Below the pieces are notes generated by a model, which saw only the letters and a list, made by a program, of their open reading frames with translations, was not told the DNA's origin and made no database searches. Both the position numbers and the translations under genes were made by a program. 64,000 nucleotides of DNA, taken from positions 5,890,001 to 5,954,000 of the forward strand of contig NZ_CP112880.1 in assembly GCF_028747205.1 (NCBI RefSeq), in the 5' to 3' direction. This document shows positions 9,260 through 18,675 of this stretch, in pieces (the first letter of the stretch is position 1; each line of letters starts with the position of its first letter). This stretch comes from Streptomyces sp. CA-278952 (GTDB lineage: Bacteria > Actinomycetota > Actinomycetes > Streptomycetales > Streptomycetaceae).

Positions 9260-10225
9260 TCACAGCTCCGCGAGCAGCTGGGCCTTCTTCGCGCTGTACT
9301 CGGCGTCCGTCACCAGTCCGGCCTGGTGCAGCTCGCCGAGGTGATGTATCCGCTCGGCGATGTCCGCCGGATCGCGCCGCCCGGCGTTCACCAGGACCGG
9401 GGCGGAGGCGGCGGGCGCGGGCTGGGTCCGGCGTACGGATTCCAGGACGGCGGCGGCGAAGGGCAGCGACTCGTGCACCGGCCCGTAGCCCAGGCCGAAG
9501 AGCACGGCCGCCGGATCCTGGTCCGCGGTGGCGACCGGAGGCCCGGCGGGCACGCCCGCGGGCGCCCCGCCGTCCGGGCCCCCGCAGCCGCCGGGACCGT
9601 GTACAACGCCCAGACTGCCGCCGGCGCGGTGGTCGACCGGGGCCGCCGCGCGGGGCACCAGACGCAGATAGCCGTCCAGCGCCTCGGGCGAGCGCCACAC
9701 GATTCCGGCCAGTTCGCTCACCCGGAAGCTCTGGTCGCCGGCCTTCCACTTGGCGCTGGAGGCCCCGGTCCAGGACCACCGGAAGGAGATGCGCTCGCCG
9801 TCGAAGCTGGCCCGGCCGTCATACGCCTTGAAGTGCATCGGGGCCTCGGGGGCCGCCACCAGGAACCGGTCGGCGCTCTCGCCGGACGCCGGGTCCAGCA
9901 GGGCCCGCAGCTCGTCCGCGTAGTACTCGGCGAGCACCTCCCGCTCCGCCGGAAGTACCAGGCGATAGGGGTCATACCCCTCCTTGAGCTGCCCGGAGGC
10001 AGCCTCCACCAGAGGATCGGCACCCGCCCTCGGCACGGCACGCAGAACCACCGTGCCCCGCTTGCCGGGGGTCAGCGTCACCGACGACAAGGCCGCATAC
10101 GGGATGCGGCGTTCCCGCAGGCTCTGGAAGAGCTTCGGTGTGCGGATGCCCCGTTCGAAGCGGATGAGCACGGAGTCGGTGTCGAACTCCCAGGTGGCAT
10201 GAATTCCGGCCAGCACATCACCCAT
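9260..10225 (-). CDS. DUF4429 protein with C-terminal SHOCT domain
   Basis: A 321-aa protein with two copies of a beta-rich module. The first begins ATWEFDTDSVLIRFERG and the second FKAYDGRASFDGERISFRW, the pattern of DUF4429. A Gly/Pro-rich linker leads to a C-terminal SHOCT segment (IAERIHHLGELHQAGLVTDAEYSAKKAQLL). SHOCT is a short oligomerisation or targeting motif. I chose the ATG at 10225 because GAGG lies five bases upstream; two upstream in-frame starts lack this. The biochemical role is unknown. Confidence 0.85.
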   Translation of the reverse strand: MGDVLAGIHATWEFDTDSVLIRFERGIRTPKLFQSLRERRIPYAALSSVTLTPGKRGTVVLRAVPRAGADPLVEAASGQLKEGYDPYRLVLPAEREVLAEYYADELRALLDPASGESADRFLVAAPEAPMHFKAYDGRASFDGERISFRWSWTGASSAKWKAGDQSFRVSELAGIVWRSPEALDGYLRLVPRAAAPVDHRAGGSLGVVHGPGGCGGPDGGAPAGVPAGPPVATADQDPAAVLFGLGYGPVHESLPFAAAVLESVRRTQPAPAASAPVLVNAGRRDPADIAERIHHLGELHQAGLVTDAEYSAKKAQLLAEL

Positions 10226-10311
10226 GTGCCTCATCGTATGCGGCACAGTCGCCCACGTCCCCCCTCGGAGCAAGTCGCGATTAATCCGCCCGACACCGAC
10301 CTCTACGCGCG

Positions 10312-11520
10312 TCAGCCGTCCCGCTCACCGGAAATACCGCTGTGGCACGCGCTGTCGGCACGCGCGCAGCTGACCGATCCGTACGCTCCGACGCCGATCG
10401 CGGCGAAGTTGTCCAGGCTCTCGGTGCCCGGTTCGAAGTAGCCGCTGTGCCCGGCGACGCCGGCCGCCGAGACGATGCGCGCGCCGAAGGCCGGGTCGAC
10501 CGGGTCGGCCCCGTGACCGATCCCGCCGAACTCCAGATGGGGTACGTCCCCGATCCAGTCGTCCCCGTCCCGCGTCGCCCAGATCCGGGCGCCGGTCTCC
10601 AGTTGACCGGCGGTGGCGGCCCGCATGCCGGGGCTGCCCGCCACCGCGATGTCGGCCACCCGGTCGTGGGCCCGGTGCGCGGCCACCCCGCACACCACGG
10701 AGCCGTAGCTGTGGCAGAACAGCGAGACCTTCGAGGTGCCGGGCAGCGCGCCGACCATCGCGTTCAGCCGGATCGCGCCGTTCGCCGCGAGCCCGCCCAG
10801 CGCCGCGTCCATGCCGAGGCCGGCCGGGGCGGTGTAATCGGCCCACGCGATGACGGCCGTACGGGTGCCCGGGGCGGCCGAGCGCTCCGCCTTGTACAGG
10901 GACTTGGCCATCCCGACGGGGGCCCGGTACGCGCGAGTGCCGCGCTCCAGGGACAGCAGATGGGTGTCGACGCCCGGGACGACGACGGAGACCCGGGCGG
11001 CCCGGTCGAGATTCCCGAACACCTCGGCCGCACGGCCCCTCCCGGAGGGATCGAAGGCCAGGATCTGGCGTTGGCCCGCGAGCATCGAGCGGAACCGGCC
11101 GAGACGCGCCTGCGCCTCACCGCGCCCGTCCGGCGAGAGCTTCTCGTCGTGCGCCCGCGTTCTCTCCACGGTCACGGCCTGTCTGAGGGCCGTCCGGTTG
11201 GCGTGGTAGCGCAGGGTGACCGGAGCGCCGTTCAGATTCCCCACCACCGACGGGTACTTGCCCGCGAGGGCGATCTGCTGTCCCGAGGTGAGGGTGGCGA
11301 AGAAGTGGGCCAGCCGGTAGGCGGGAGCGTCGGCGTCCGGCAGTGAGCGGCCGGCTATCCGGTCCTTCGCCCAGGAGGCGAGCGCGAGCTCGCGCTCCCC
11401 GCCGGAGTGCTGATCGCGGACGGCGCTCCAGCCCGTCGTCGCCAGCATCACGAACACCACCGCCACGGCGAGCAGAGCACGCCATGCGGTCAACGTGGGT
11501 GAGGTGTCGAAGGAAGTCAC
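10312..11520 (-). CDS. Secreted alpha/beta hydrolase, DUF1023 family (second copy)
   Basis: A 402-aa paralogue of the protein at 5740-6906. It has a hydrophobic leader (ALLAVAVVFVMLATTGWSAV), shared blocks KYPSVVGNLNGAPVTLRYHAN and QILAFDPSGRGRAAEVFGNL, nucleophile motif FCHSYGSVVCG, and ending HSGYFEPGTESLDNFAAIG. It lacks the long repetitive C-terminal tail of the other copy. The GTG at 11520 is chosen because it gives a conventional signal peptide; an in-frame ATG at about 11577 would add 19 residues. Substrate unknown. Confidence 0.85.
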   Translation of the reverse strand: MTSFDTSPTLTAWRALLAVAVVFVMLATTGWSAVRDQHSGGERELALASWAKDRIAGRSLPDADAPAYRLAHFFATLTSGQQIALAGKYPSVVGNLNGAPVTLRYHANRTALRQAVTVERTRAHDEKLSPDGRGEAQARLGRFRSMLAGQRQILAFDPSGRGRAAEVFGNLDRAARVSVVVPGVDTHLLSLERGTRAYRAPVGMAKSLYKAERSAAPGTRTAVIAWADYTAPAGLGMDAALGGLAANGAIRLNAMVGALPGTSKVSLFCHSYGSVVCGVAAHRAHDRVADIAVAGSPGMRAATAGQLETGARIWATRDGDDWIGDVPHLEFGGIGHGADPVDPAFGARIVSAAGVAGHSGYFEPGTESLDNFAAIGVGAYGSVSCARADSACHSGISGERDG

Positions 11521-11658
11521 TGCGCCACACCCTAGGAGACGCGTCCCGACCCCCGTGATGCGGGTGAGGTACATCACCCGTCCGCGAAGGATTCATCACG
11601 GATTTCTCACACAGGGTCACCACCACCGCTTCGTGGCCGCGCTCCTTCCGGCACGCGA

Positions 11659-11735
11659 ACCGGAGTCGCGCTACGTGTGACATCCGACCGGAGTCGCGCT
11701 ACGTGTGACGCCCGAACCGCAGTCGCCCTACGTCC
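11659..11735. repeat. Three imperfect repeats of about 28 bp downstream of the TetR gene
   Basis: The core CCGGAGTCGCGCTACGTGTG is present at about 11660 and 11688. A diverged third copy (about 11715-11735) contains the last codons of the tetR gene. The submotif CTACGTGTGA recurs at 12431-12440 upstream of tetR, so the regulator gene is bracketed by the same word. Confidence 0.6.
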
Positions 11736-12381
11736 GACGCCAGTCCCGGGCGAGGGCCGGGGCGAGCTGGTCGAGATACTCCTCGGTCAAGTCGCGCAGC
11801 GCCTCCACGCTCGGGTCGAGCCCCCGCCCCCACAGCTGACCGGTCACCCGCATCACCCCGGAGAACGCGGCGACGGCCACCCGCGGCCGGGGGTCCCGTT
11901 CCACATCGAGCCCCTCGCGTTCCGCGATCAGCAGGGCGATCTGGTTCTCCAGGGCGACCCCGCGCCGCATGTGGGCGGCGAGCAGGGAGGGGGTCGACTC
12001 GATCATCTGGTAGGTCCGCATATGGAGATCGACGGTGACGACCTCCTCGATCGCCTCGCCGATGCTGTTCCACGCGCACAGCACCGCCCGGCGCATGGCC
12101 TCGAAGGGGGCTTCGCCCGCGGGGCGGCGGCGCAGCTCCTCGATGAAGCGGGACTCGACCATCTCCTGCACGGCGAAGGTGGCGTCCTCCTTGCTCGCGA
12201 AGTAGCGGAAGAAGGTGCGCTGGGAGACCTCCACGGCGTCGACGATCTCGTCGACGGTGGTGCGTTCGTACCCCTGGGTGGTGAACAGTTCGAGGGAGGC
12301 GCGTACCAGGGCGTCCCGAGTGCGCTGCTTCTTGCGTTCACGCAGTCCGGCTCGGGGCTCGACTGTCTGCCCGTCGGTCAC
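11728..12381 (-). CDS. TetR-family transcriptional repressor
   Basis: A 217-aa regulator. The helix-turn-helix occupies about residues 15-60 (TRDALVRASLELFTTQGYERTTVDEIVDAVEVSQRTFFRYF), followed by an all-helical ligand domain. The FRYFASKED ending of the recognition region is typical of the actinobacterial group controlling efflux pumps. The start is GTG at 12381. It is divergent from the MFS gene at 12509 with a dyad between them, so repression of the pump and of itself is expected. Confidence 0.92.
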   Translation of the reverse strand: MTDGQTVEPRAGLRERKKQRTRDALVRASLELFTTQGYERTTVDEIVDAVEVSQRTFFRYFASKEDATFAVQEMVESRFIEELRRRPAGEAPFEAMRRAVLCAWNSIGEAIEEVVTVDLHMRTYQMIESTPSLLAAHMRRGVALENQIALLIAEREGLDVERDPRPRVAVAAFSGVMRVTGQLWGRGLDPSVEALRDLTEEYLDQLAPALARDWRRT

Positions 12382-12447
12382 GTACCGGTTCCTCTTTTCC
12401 CGTGTTTGTCCAGCTCAGCATACCTGTGCGCTACGTGTGAGCTACGT

Positions 12448-12502
12448 GACAGTTACTGTCTTGTGAATTGGTTTGTCAACTGTCAGTAGCTGTCACTAGT
12501 CT
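12448..12502. promoter_or_regulatory. TetR operator and leaderless MFS promoter
   Basis: GACAGTTACTGTC (12448-12460) is a 6+1+6 palindrome. Related half-sites TGTCA occur at 12481-12485 and 12491-12495. A candidate promoter reads TTGTCA (12473-12478), an 18-bp spacer, then TAGTCT (12497-12502). This places the transcript start at about the ATG at 12509. No ribosome site precedes that ATG, so the pump mRNA is probably leaderless. A repressor on these sites would cover both divergent promoters. Confidence 0.6.
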
Positions 12503-12508
12503 CGCCGT

Positions 12509-14128
12509 ATGACTAGTCAGACCACCGTCGAGAAGGCGCCGCGGGAGCCGGAAGACAACGCAGAACCCGCCCCGGTCAAGGGGCTTCGCGGCCACCCCTG
12601 GCTGACCCTCTTCGCCGTCGCCCTCGGCGTGATGATGGTCGCCCTCGACGGCACCATCGTCGCCATCGCGAACCCCGCGATCCAGAAGGACCTCGGCGCC
12701 TCGCTCGCCGACGTCCAGTGGATCACCAACGGCTATCTCCTGGCGCTCGCCGTCGCCCTGATCACCGCGGGCAAGCTGGGCGACCGCTTCGGCCACCGTC
12801 AGACCTTCCTGATCGGTATCGCGGGATTCGCGATCTCCTCCGCCGCGATCGGTTTCTCCCAGGAGATCGTCCTGGTCGTCCTCTTCCGTGTCCTCCAAGG
12901 CCTCTTCGGCGCCCTGCTGATGCCGGCCGCACTCGGCCTGCTGCGCGCCACCTTCCCCGCCGAGAAGCTGAACATGGCGATCGGCATCTGGGGCATGGTC
13001 ATCGGCGCGTCCACCGCGGGCGGCCCGATCGTCGGCGGTCTGCTCGTCGAGCACGTCAGCTGGCAGTCGGTCTTCTTCATCAACGTGCCGGTCGGCATCA
13101 TCGCGCTCATCTTCGGCCTGGTGATCCTCAAGGACCACCGCGCCGCCAACGCACCGCGCTCCTTCGACGTCCTGGGCATCGTGCTGCTCTCCGGCGCGAT
13201 GTTCTCCCTCATCTGGGGCATCATCAAGGCCGGTGAGTCCTGGGGCTGGGGCGACGGCCGCACCTGGGCGTGGCTCGGCCTCGCGATCCTGCTCTTCGCC
13301 GCCTTCGGCGTCTGGGAGACCAAGGTCAAGGAACCGCTCGTTCCGCTGGGGATGTTCCGTTCCGTCCCGTTGACGGCCGGTGTCGTCCTCATGATGCTGA
13401 TGGCCTTCGCCTTCTTGGGCGGCCTCTTCTTCGTGACGTTCTTCCTCCAGGGCGTCCACGGCCTCAGCCCGGTCGACAGCGGTCTGCGCCTGCTGCCGCT
13501 GACCGCCATGATGATCGTCGCCTCGCCGGTCGCCGGCCTGCTGATCACCAAGTTCGGTCCCCGCGTCCCCCTGGTCGGCGGCATGGTCTGCACGGCCACC
13601 GCGATGTTCGGCATGACCACGCTCACCGACTCCACCGGCACCTTCGCGATGTCCCTCTGGTTCGCCCTGCTCGGCTGCGGGCTCGCCCCGGTCATGGTCG
13701 GCGCGACCGAGGTCATCGTCGGCAACGCGCCCATGGAGCTGTCCGGCGTGGCCGGCGGTCTCCAGCAGGCCGCCATGCAGGTCGGCGGCGCGCTCGGCAC
13801 CGCCGTCCTCGGAGCGGTCATGTCCTCCAAGGTCAGCTCCGAGTTCGCGGACAACTGGGCGGGCGCGGGCCTGCCCGGCGCGCCCGACCCGAAACTGGAG
13901 GAGGCCGCCGAGTTCGGCATAGTGCCGGCCGAGGCACTCGCCAAGGATCCCAACATGACGCCGGACGTCATCGACACCATCGGCGGGGTCATCCACGACA
14001 CGTTCATGTCCGGCATGGGCCTGGCCTTCACGGTCGCGGGCATCGTCGCCGTGGTCGCCGTCTTCGTCGCCACCCTCACCAAGCGCGGCGAGAACGCCGA
14101 GGCGGGGGCCGGAGTCGGCCACATCTGA
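12509..14128 (+). CDS. DHA2-family MFS drug efflux transporter
   Basis: A 539-aa transporter with about 14 hydrophobic segments. It has the motif-A region GKLGDRFGHRQTFLIG (loop 2-3) and the DHA2 N-terminal pattern ALDGTIVAIANPAIQKDLGAS. Motif C in TM5 (GPIVGGLLVEHVSWQSVFFINVPVG) marks proton-driven drug/H+ antiport. Length and topology fit the EmrB/QacA group. The divergent TetR gene and intervening palindrome indicate induction by a toxic substrate, which the sequence does not identify. Confidence 0.93.
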   Translation: MTSQTTVEKAPREPEDNAEPAPVKGLRGHPWLTLFAVALGVMMVALDGTIVAIANPAIQKDLGASLADVQWITNGYLLALAVALITAGKLGDRFGHRQTFLIGIAGFAISSAAIGFSQEIVLVVLFRVLQGLFGALLMPAALGLLRATFPAEKLNMAIGIWGMVIGASTAGGPIVGGLLVEHVSWQSVFFINVPVGIIALIFGLVILKDHRAANAPRSFDVLGIVLLSGAMFSLIWGIIKAGESWGWGDGRTWAWLGLAILLFAAFGVWETKVKEPLVPLGMFRSVPLTAGVVLMMLMAFAFLGGLFFVTFFLQGVHGLSPVDSGLRLLPLTAMMIVASPVAGLLITKFGPRVPLVGGMVCTATAMFGMTTLTDSTGTFAMSLWFALLGCGLAPVMVGATEVIVGNAPMELSGVAGGLQQAAMQVGGALGTAVLGAVMSSKVSSEFADNWAGAGLPGAPDPKLEEAAEFGIVPAEALAKDPNMTPDVIDTIGGVIHDTFMSGMGLAFTVAGIVAVVAVFVATLTKRGENAEAGAGVGHI

Positions 14129-14186
14129 CGCCCGAAGCGGCATCCGACGCCCGAAGCGGCGCAGATCGTCAACACAGCGCAGGCCG

Positions 14187-14216
14187 GAGCCCCGCCGAAT
14201 CCTTTCGGCGGGGCTC
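14187..14216. terminator. Terminator hairpin after the MFS gene
   Basis: A perfect 13-bp stem, GAGCCCCGCCGAA (14187-14199) with TTCGGCGGGGCTC (14204-14216), closes a 4-nt loop (TCCT). It lies about 60 bp after the MFS stop codon. Confidence 0.85.
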
Positions 14217-14323
14217 TCGCCTATCAGGGTGACGCCTCCCGGCCGCCCTTCCGCACACCAGGCCCGGTGACACAGAGTGAGCGGCGGAAGCGAACACCGA
14301 CCAACCACGGGGGTTGATCCATC

Positions 14324-14716
14324 ATGCGTACGACCGTCCTCGCGGCGGCCGCCCTGGCCGTCACCGCACTCGTTCCCCAGGCCCTGGCCCACGACCGGGC
14401 GGCGGCGGCCCCCGAGCGGTCCCCGGGCGTCTCCCTCGGGGCCTGCGAGGCGGGCAGGCTCTGCCTCTGGAAGAAGCCCGACTTCACCGGGGCCCGCCAC
14501 ACCTTCGAGCTCTCCGGCGTGGACATCGAGAGCTGCGTCCCGCTGCCGAAGGGCGGCGACGCCCAGTCCCTCGCCAACCGCACCGGGCGGCCCGTCACCA
14601 CCTACCAGTCCGCCGAGTGCGCGGAGACGGGGGAGTTCGAGACGTACCCCGGCGGCGGCACCTGGACGCCCCGGTCCCCGTACCAGGTACGAGCCTTCAA
14701 GATCTGGGAGAACTGA
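14324..14716 (+). CDS. Secreted peptidase-inhibitor family I36 protein
   Basis: A 130-aa protein with a signal peptide (about 1-22, ending ALA before HDRA). The mature region is Cys- and Trp-containing (ACEAGRLCLWKKPDFTGARHTFELSG). The pattern C-x5-C-L-[WY]-x4-[FY]-x-G is characteristic of family I36 (the Streptomyces metalloproteinase inhibitor SMPI group) and other small secreted beta-crystallin-like folds. The mature part holds four Cys that could form disulfides. It stands alone, closed by a hairpin. An extracellular inhibitor or structural role is likely; the target is unknown. Confidence 0.82.
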   Translation: MRTTVLAAAALAVTALVPQALAHDRAAAAPERSPGVSLGACEAGRLCLWKKPDFTGARHTFELSGVDIESCVPLPKGGDAQSLANRTGRPVTTYQSAECAETGEFETYPGGGTWTPRSPYQVRAFKIWEN

Positions 14717-14727
14717 GCCCCGGCACG

Positions 14728-14767
14728 CCTCAGGGGCGGCCACGCTCCCGCGCCACCGCCCCTGAGG
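14728..14767. terminator. Bidirectional terminator between the I36 gene and aceE
   Basis: A perfect 12-bp stem, CCTCAGGGGCGG (14728-14739) with CCGCCCCTGAGG (14756-14767), encloses a 16-nt loop. It lies between two convergent genes. Confidence 0.75.
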
Positions 14768-14789
14768 ACCTTCCGTACCGCGACCGCCG

Positions 14790-17522
14790 CTACGCGTCGC
14801 CGCCCGCCGCGCCCGGATCGGCCGCGGCCACGTCCAGGAGCTCGTAGCGGTCCACCGCCGTCTTCAGGGCCGACCGGTCGACCTTGCCCTCCTTGGCCAG
14901 CTCGGTGAGGACCGCCAGCACGATCGACTGCGCGTCGATGTGGAAGAACCGGCGGGCCGCACCCCGGGTGTCCGCGAAGCCGAAGCCGTCCGCGCCCAGC
15001 GACTGGTAGGCGCCCGGCACCCAGCGCGCGATCTGGTCCGGAACCGAACGCATCCAGTCCGAGACCGCCACGAACGGGCCCTGGGCCGCTTCGAGCTTCT
15101 TCGTGACGTACGGGACGCGCTGCTCCTCCTCCGGGTGCAGGAGGTTGTAGCGCTCGACGTCCACCGCCTCGCGGCGCAGCTCGTTCCAGGAGGTCGCCGA
15201 CCAGACGTCCGCCTTGACGTTCCACTCGTCCGCGAGGATCTTCTGCGCCTCCAGGGCCCAGGGGACGGCCACACCGGACGCCATGATCTGGGCCGGGATC
15301 TCGCCCTTCTCGCCGGTGCTGAAGCGGTGGATGCCCTTGAGGATGCCCTCGACGTCCACATCCTCGGGCTCGGCCGGGTGCTGGATCGGCTCGTTGTAGA
15401 CGGTGAGGTAGTAGAAGACGTCCTCGTTCGCCTCGCCGTACATCCGGCGCAGCCCGTCCTTCATGATGTGCGCGATCTCGAACCCGTACGCCGGGTCGTA
15501 CGCGACACAGCCCGGGTTCGTCGAGGCGAGCAGCTGCGAGTGGCCGTCCGCGTGCTGGAGGCCCTCACCGGTCAGCGTGGTGCGGCCGGCGGTCGCGCCG
15601 AGCACGAAGCCGCGCGCGAGCTGGTCGGCCATCTGCCAGAACTGGTCGCCGGTGCGCTGGAACCCGAACATCGAGTAGAAGACGTACACCGGGATCAGCG
15701 GCTCGCCGTGCGTGGCGTACGCGGAGCCGGCCGCGATCAGCGAGGCCGTGCAGCCCGCCTCGGAGATGCCGTCGTGCAGCATCTGACCCGTCGGGGACTC
15801 CTTGTACGCGAGCAGCAGATCGCGGTCGACCGCCTCGTACTGCTGGCCGAGCGGGTTGTAAATCTTCGCACTCGGGAAGAACGCGTCCATGCCGAAGGTG
15901 CGGTACTCATCAGGGGCGATCAGCACGAAACGCTTGCCGATCTCCTTGTCCCGCATGAGATCCTTCAGGACGCGGACGAACGCCATGGTGGTGGCGATCG
16001 ACTGCGTACCCGAACCCTTCTTCGCAGCCGCGTACGTCTTTTCCTCGGGCTGCGGAAGCGGCTTCGCACGCACCACACGGGTCGGGACGTAACCGCCCAG
16101 ACCCTGGCGGCGGTCGTGCATGTACTGGATCTCCTCCGAGTCGCGACCCGGGTGGTAGTAGGGCGGGTAGCCCTCGTCCAGCTGCTTGTCCGTGATCGGG
16201 ATGTGCAGCCGGTCGCGGAAGCGCTTGAGGTCCTCGACCGTGAGCTTCTTCATCTGGTGGGTCGCGTTGCGGCCCTCGAAGTTCGGCCCCAGCGTCCAGC
16301 CCTTGACCGTCTGCGCCAGGATCACCGTCGGCTGGCCCTTGTGCGCCTTGGCCGCCGCGTAGGCCGCGTAGACCTTGCGGTGGTCGTGACCGCCGCGGCC
16401 CAGGTGCAGGATCTGCTGGTCGGTCATGTCCTTGACCATGTCCCGCAGCCGCGGGTCGTCGCCGAAGAAGTGCTCGCGGATGTACTCGCCGGTCTCGGTG
16501 GCGTACGTCTGGAACTGACCGTCCGGCGTGGTGTTCAGCCTGTTGACCAGGATGCCGGTGCGGTCCTGCGCCAGCAGCGGGTCCCAGGAACGGTCCCAGA
16601 CCAGCTTGATGACGTTCCAGCCGGCGCCCCGGAACTGCGACTCCAGCTCCTGGATGATCTTCCCGTTGCCGCGCACCGGGCCGTCGAGGCGCTGGAGGTT
16701 GCAGTTGACCACGAAGGTCAGGTTGTCCAGATTCTCACGGGCCGCGATGGACAGCTGGCCCAGGGACTCCGGCTCGTCCATCTCGCCGTCGCCCAGATAG
16801 GCCCACACGTGCGACTTGGAGGTGTCGGCGATGCCGCGCGCCTCCATGTAGCGGTTCATCCGCGCCTGGTAGATCGCGCCGAGCGGACCGAGGCCCATCG
16901 AGACGGTCGGGAACTCCCAGAAGTCCGGCATCAGCCGCGGGTGCGGATAGCTGGACAGCCCGTTCGGGGCCTTCGACTTCTCCTGGCGGAACCCGTCGAG
17001 CTGCGCCTCGCTCAGCCGGTCCAGCAGGAACGCCCGGGCGTAGATCCCCGGGGACGCGTGTCCCTGGAAGAAGATCTGGTCGCCGCCGTCGCCCTGGTCC
17101 TTGCCCCGGAAGAAGTGGTTGAAGCCCACGTCGTACAGCGAGGCGGAGGAAGCGAAGGTGGCGATGTGGCCGCCGACGCCGATCCCGGGACGCTGGGCCC
17201 GCGAGACCATCACCGCGGCGTTCCAGCGCGTCGCGTTGAGGACCTTGCGTTCGATCTCCTCGTCGCCGGGGAAGAACGGCTCGTCCTTCGTGGCGATCGT
17301 GTTCACATAGTCCGTGCTGCGCATCTCCGGCACCGCGACGCGCTTCTCCCGCGCGCGCTCGATGAGCCGGAGCATCAGATAGCGGGCCCGCTCTCGGCCG
17401 CGCTCGTCGACGGCGGCGTCGAGGGAGTCGAGCCATTCCCGGGTCTCCTCGGGATCAAAATCCGGGACCTGGCTCGGAAGGCCGCCAATGATGATCGGGT
17501 TGCGATCGGATCCGGAAGCCAC
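14790..17522 (-). CDS. aceE: Pyruvate dehydrogenase E1 component, homodimeric type
   Basis: A 910-aa thiamine-diphosphate enzyme that decarboxylates pyruvate and acetylates the lipoyl groups of E2, feeding acetyl-CoA to central metabolism. Length matches the single-chain AceE class rather than the alpha/beta type. The thiamine-diphosphate motif GDGEMDEPE is at about 244-252. Other conserved blocks are [41 protein letters not shown], and the C-terminal transketolase-like domain with the ERF-type [13 protein letters not shown]. It is monocistronic here, with E2/E3 genes elsewhere, as usual in Streptomyces. Confidence 0.97.
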   Translation of the reverse strand: MASGSDRNPIIIGGLPSQVPDFDPEETREWLDSLDAAVDERGRERARYLMLRLIERAREKRVAVPEMRSTDYVNTIATKDEPFFPGDEEIERKVLNATRWNAAVMVSRAQRPGIGVGGHIATFASSASLYDVGFNHFFRGKDQGDGGDQIFFQGHASPGIYARAFLLDRLSEAQLDGFRQEKSKAPNGLSSYPHPRLMPDFWEFPTVSMGLGPLGAIYQARMNRYMEARGIADTSKSHVWAYLGDGEMDEPESLGQLSIAARENLDNLTFVVNCNLQRLDGPVRGNGKIIQELESQFRGAGWNVIKLVWDRSWDPLLAQDRTGILVNRLNTTPDGQFQTYATETGEYIREHFFGDDPRLRDMVKDMTDQQILHLGRGGHDHRKVYAAYAAAKAHKGQPTVILAQTVKGWTLGPNFEGRNATHQMKKLTVEDLKRFRDRLHIPITDKQLDEGYPPYYHPGRDSEEIQYMHDRRQGLGGYVPTRVVRAKPLPQPEEKTYAAAKKGSGTQSIATTMAFVRVLKDLMRDKEIGKRFVLIAPDEYRTFGMDAFFPSAKIYNPLGQQYEAVDRDLLLAYKESPTGQMLHDGISEAGCTASLIAAGSAYATHGEPLIPVYVFYSMFGFQRTGDQFWQMADQLARGFVLGATAGRTTLTGEGLQHADGHSQLLASTNPGCVAYDPAYGFEIAHIMKDGLRRMYGEANEDVFYYLTVYNEPIQHPAEPEDVDVEGILKGIHRFSTGEKGEIPAQIMASGVAVPWALEAQKILADEWNVKADVWSATSWNELRREAVDVERYNLLHPEEEQRVPYVTKKLEAAQGPFVAVSDWMRSVPDQIARWVPGAYQSLGADGFGFADTRGAARRFFHIDAQSIVLAVLTELAKEGKVDRSALKTAVDRYELLDVAAADPGAAGGDA

Positions 17523-18017
17523 ACTGTTCCTTCGCTGTTCGGTGGTGCTCTACGGGGCCTGCTACGGCGAACACGCCCCCGGGACAACTCTGGGTGCGCC
17601 GCCTCCATCGTGCTACCGCGAGGGCCCGAACGTCATCTCTACCGTGGGGTAACCCCAAGGTGCCGAAACGCGTCCACGGGGCACGCGTATGGGCAGTACG
17701 CGGCTGGGTACGGGCAAACCGCAACCTTACGCCCAAGCCGTCCAAGTGTTCCCAAAGGCTGTTCGCATCCGATTGGCGGATCGAAACCGCATAAGCTGAG
17801 GAAGGACGTAAACGGATGGAGTGACCCGGGGAGACCGCGGGGAGCCGCCGGAGAGACATGCCGGGACTTGCGGCGACGTGGCAGGGAACGTCACCGTATA
17901 GGCGGTCTCGCACGCTGGGTACTTGCGCGATTCGCCGAGCCCGTGTGGACTACGGCCAACGCCCCGCGCACGCGCGTGGCTGCAGCATTTTCCGAAGACA
18001 TGATCAGGAGGCAACCC
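17523..18017. other. Divergent intergenic region between aceE and the DUF3052 gene
   Basis: About 495 bp without a convincing gene. It contains an 11-bp near palindrome, GGGGTAACCCC (17646-17656), on the aceE side. Bases 17700-17810 are relatively A-rich and probably hold promoters. I could not assign -35/-10 pairs with acceptable spacing, and short readings across it lack ribosome sites. Confidence 0.5.
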
Positions 18018-18455
18018 GTGAGCGCGACCGCGGACCACGCGGAGGAGCGGACCAACCCGGCAGCACGCCTGGGGTTCGAGCCCGGACAAGTGGTCCAGGA
18101 GATCGGCTACGACGAAGACGTCGAGCTGGAGCTCCGTGAGGGCATTGAGGCCACTACCGGCCAGGAACTCGTCGACGAGGAGTACGACGACGTCGCGGAC
18201 GTCGTCCTGCTCTGGTTCCGCGACGAGGACGGCGACCTTACGGACGCGCTGGTGGATGCCATTGGTCTGATCGAGGACGGCGGTACGGTCTGGCTGATGA
18301 CGCCGAAGACCGGCCGTGACGGATACGTCGAACCGAGCGACATCAATGAGGCTGCCCAGACAGCCGGTCTCGCCCAGACCAAGAGCATCAGCGCGGGCAA
18401 GGACTGGACGGGCAGCCGTCTGGTCACCCCCAAGGGGGCCAAGGCCAAGCGCTGA
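18018..18455 (+). CDS. DUF3052 protein
   Basis: A 145-aa acidic protein of the actinobacteria-restricted DUF3052 family. It has a conserved core LGFEPGQVVQEIGYDEDVE and DVVLLWFRDEDGDLTDALVDA, and ends in a basic tail (TPKGAKAKR). The start is GTG at 18018, fixed by an excellent AGGAGG at 18006-18011; an upstream in-frame ATG at 18000 has none. It is conserved next to aceE in Streptomyces from memory. The function is unknown, and solubility and charge give no clear hint. Confidence 0.88.
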   Translation: MSATADHAEERTNPAARLGFEPGQVVQEIGYDEDVELELREGIEATTGQELVDEEYDDVADVVLLWFRDEDGDLTDALVDAIGLIEDGGTVWLMTPKTGRDGYVEPSDINEAAQTAGLAQTKSISAGKDWTGSRLVTPKGAKAKR

Positions 18456-18475
18456 ACCACGTTCGCATCCTTCGG

Positions 18476-18510
18476 GGCCCCCACGGGCGCACGCCGCGCC
18501 TGTGGGGGCC
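18476..18510 (+). terminator. Terminator after the DUF3052 gene
   Basis: A 15-bp stem with one G-U pair, GGCCCCCACGGGCGC (18476-18490) with GCGCCTGTGGGGGCC (18496-18510), closes a 5-nt loop about 20 bp after the stop codon. TTCGT follows. Confidence 0.85.
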
Positions 18511-18675
18511 TTCGTACGCCCCGCGGCCCCCACGACCCCTCCCGGACCGGTCCACGACCCCTCCGAGAGCGGTCCACGGCCCCTTGGGGCCGGCCCGGGG
18601 CGCCTGCGTAGGGTGGGTGTCACCCGGACGGACCCGGCCCGGGATGCGGAGAAGCGGCGAAGGGATACGTGTTCC

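Noticed and set aside
12476..14743. A 755-codon open frame antisense to the MFS gene
   Set aside because: A shadow reading full of Asp/Glu/His/Arg/Gly. The plus strand encodes a clear transporter.
17523..18017. Small genes upstream of DUF3052
   Set aside because: Short readings lack ribosome sites, codon bias and recognisable products.
14940..18455. A 1171-codon open frame antisense to aceE
   Set aside because: It is the third-position shadow of a highly GC-biased gene. aceE on the other strand has unmistakable domains, and only the last part (the DUF3052 gene from 18018) is real.
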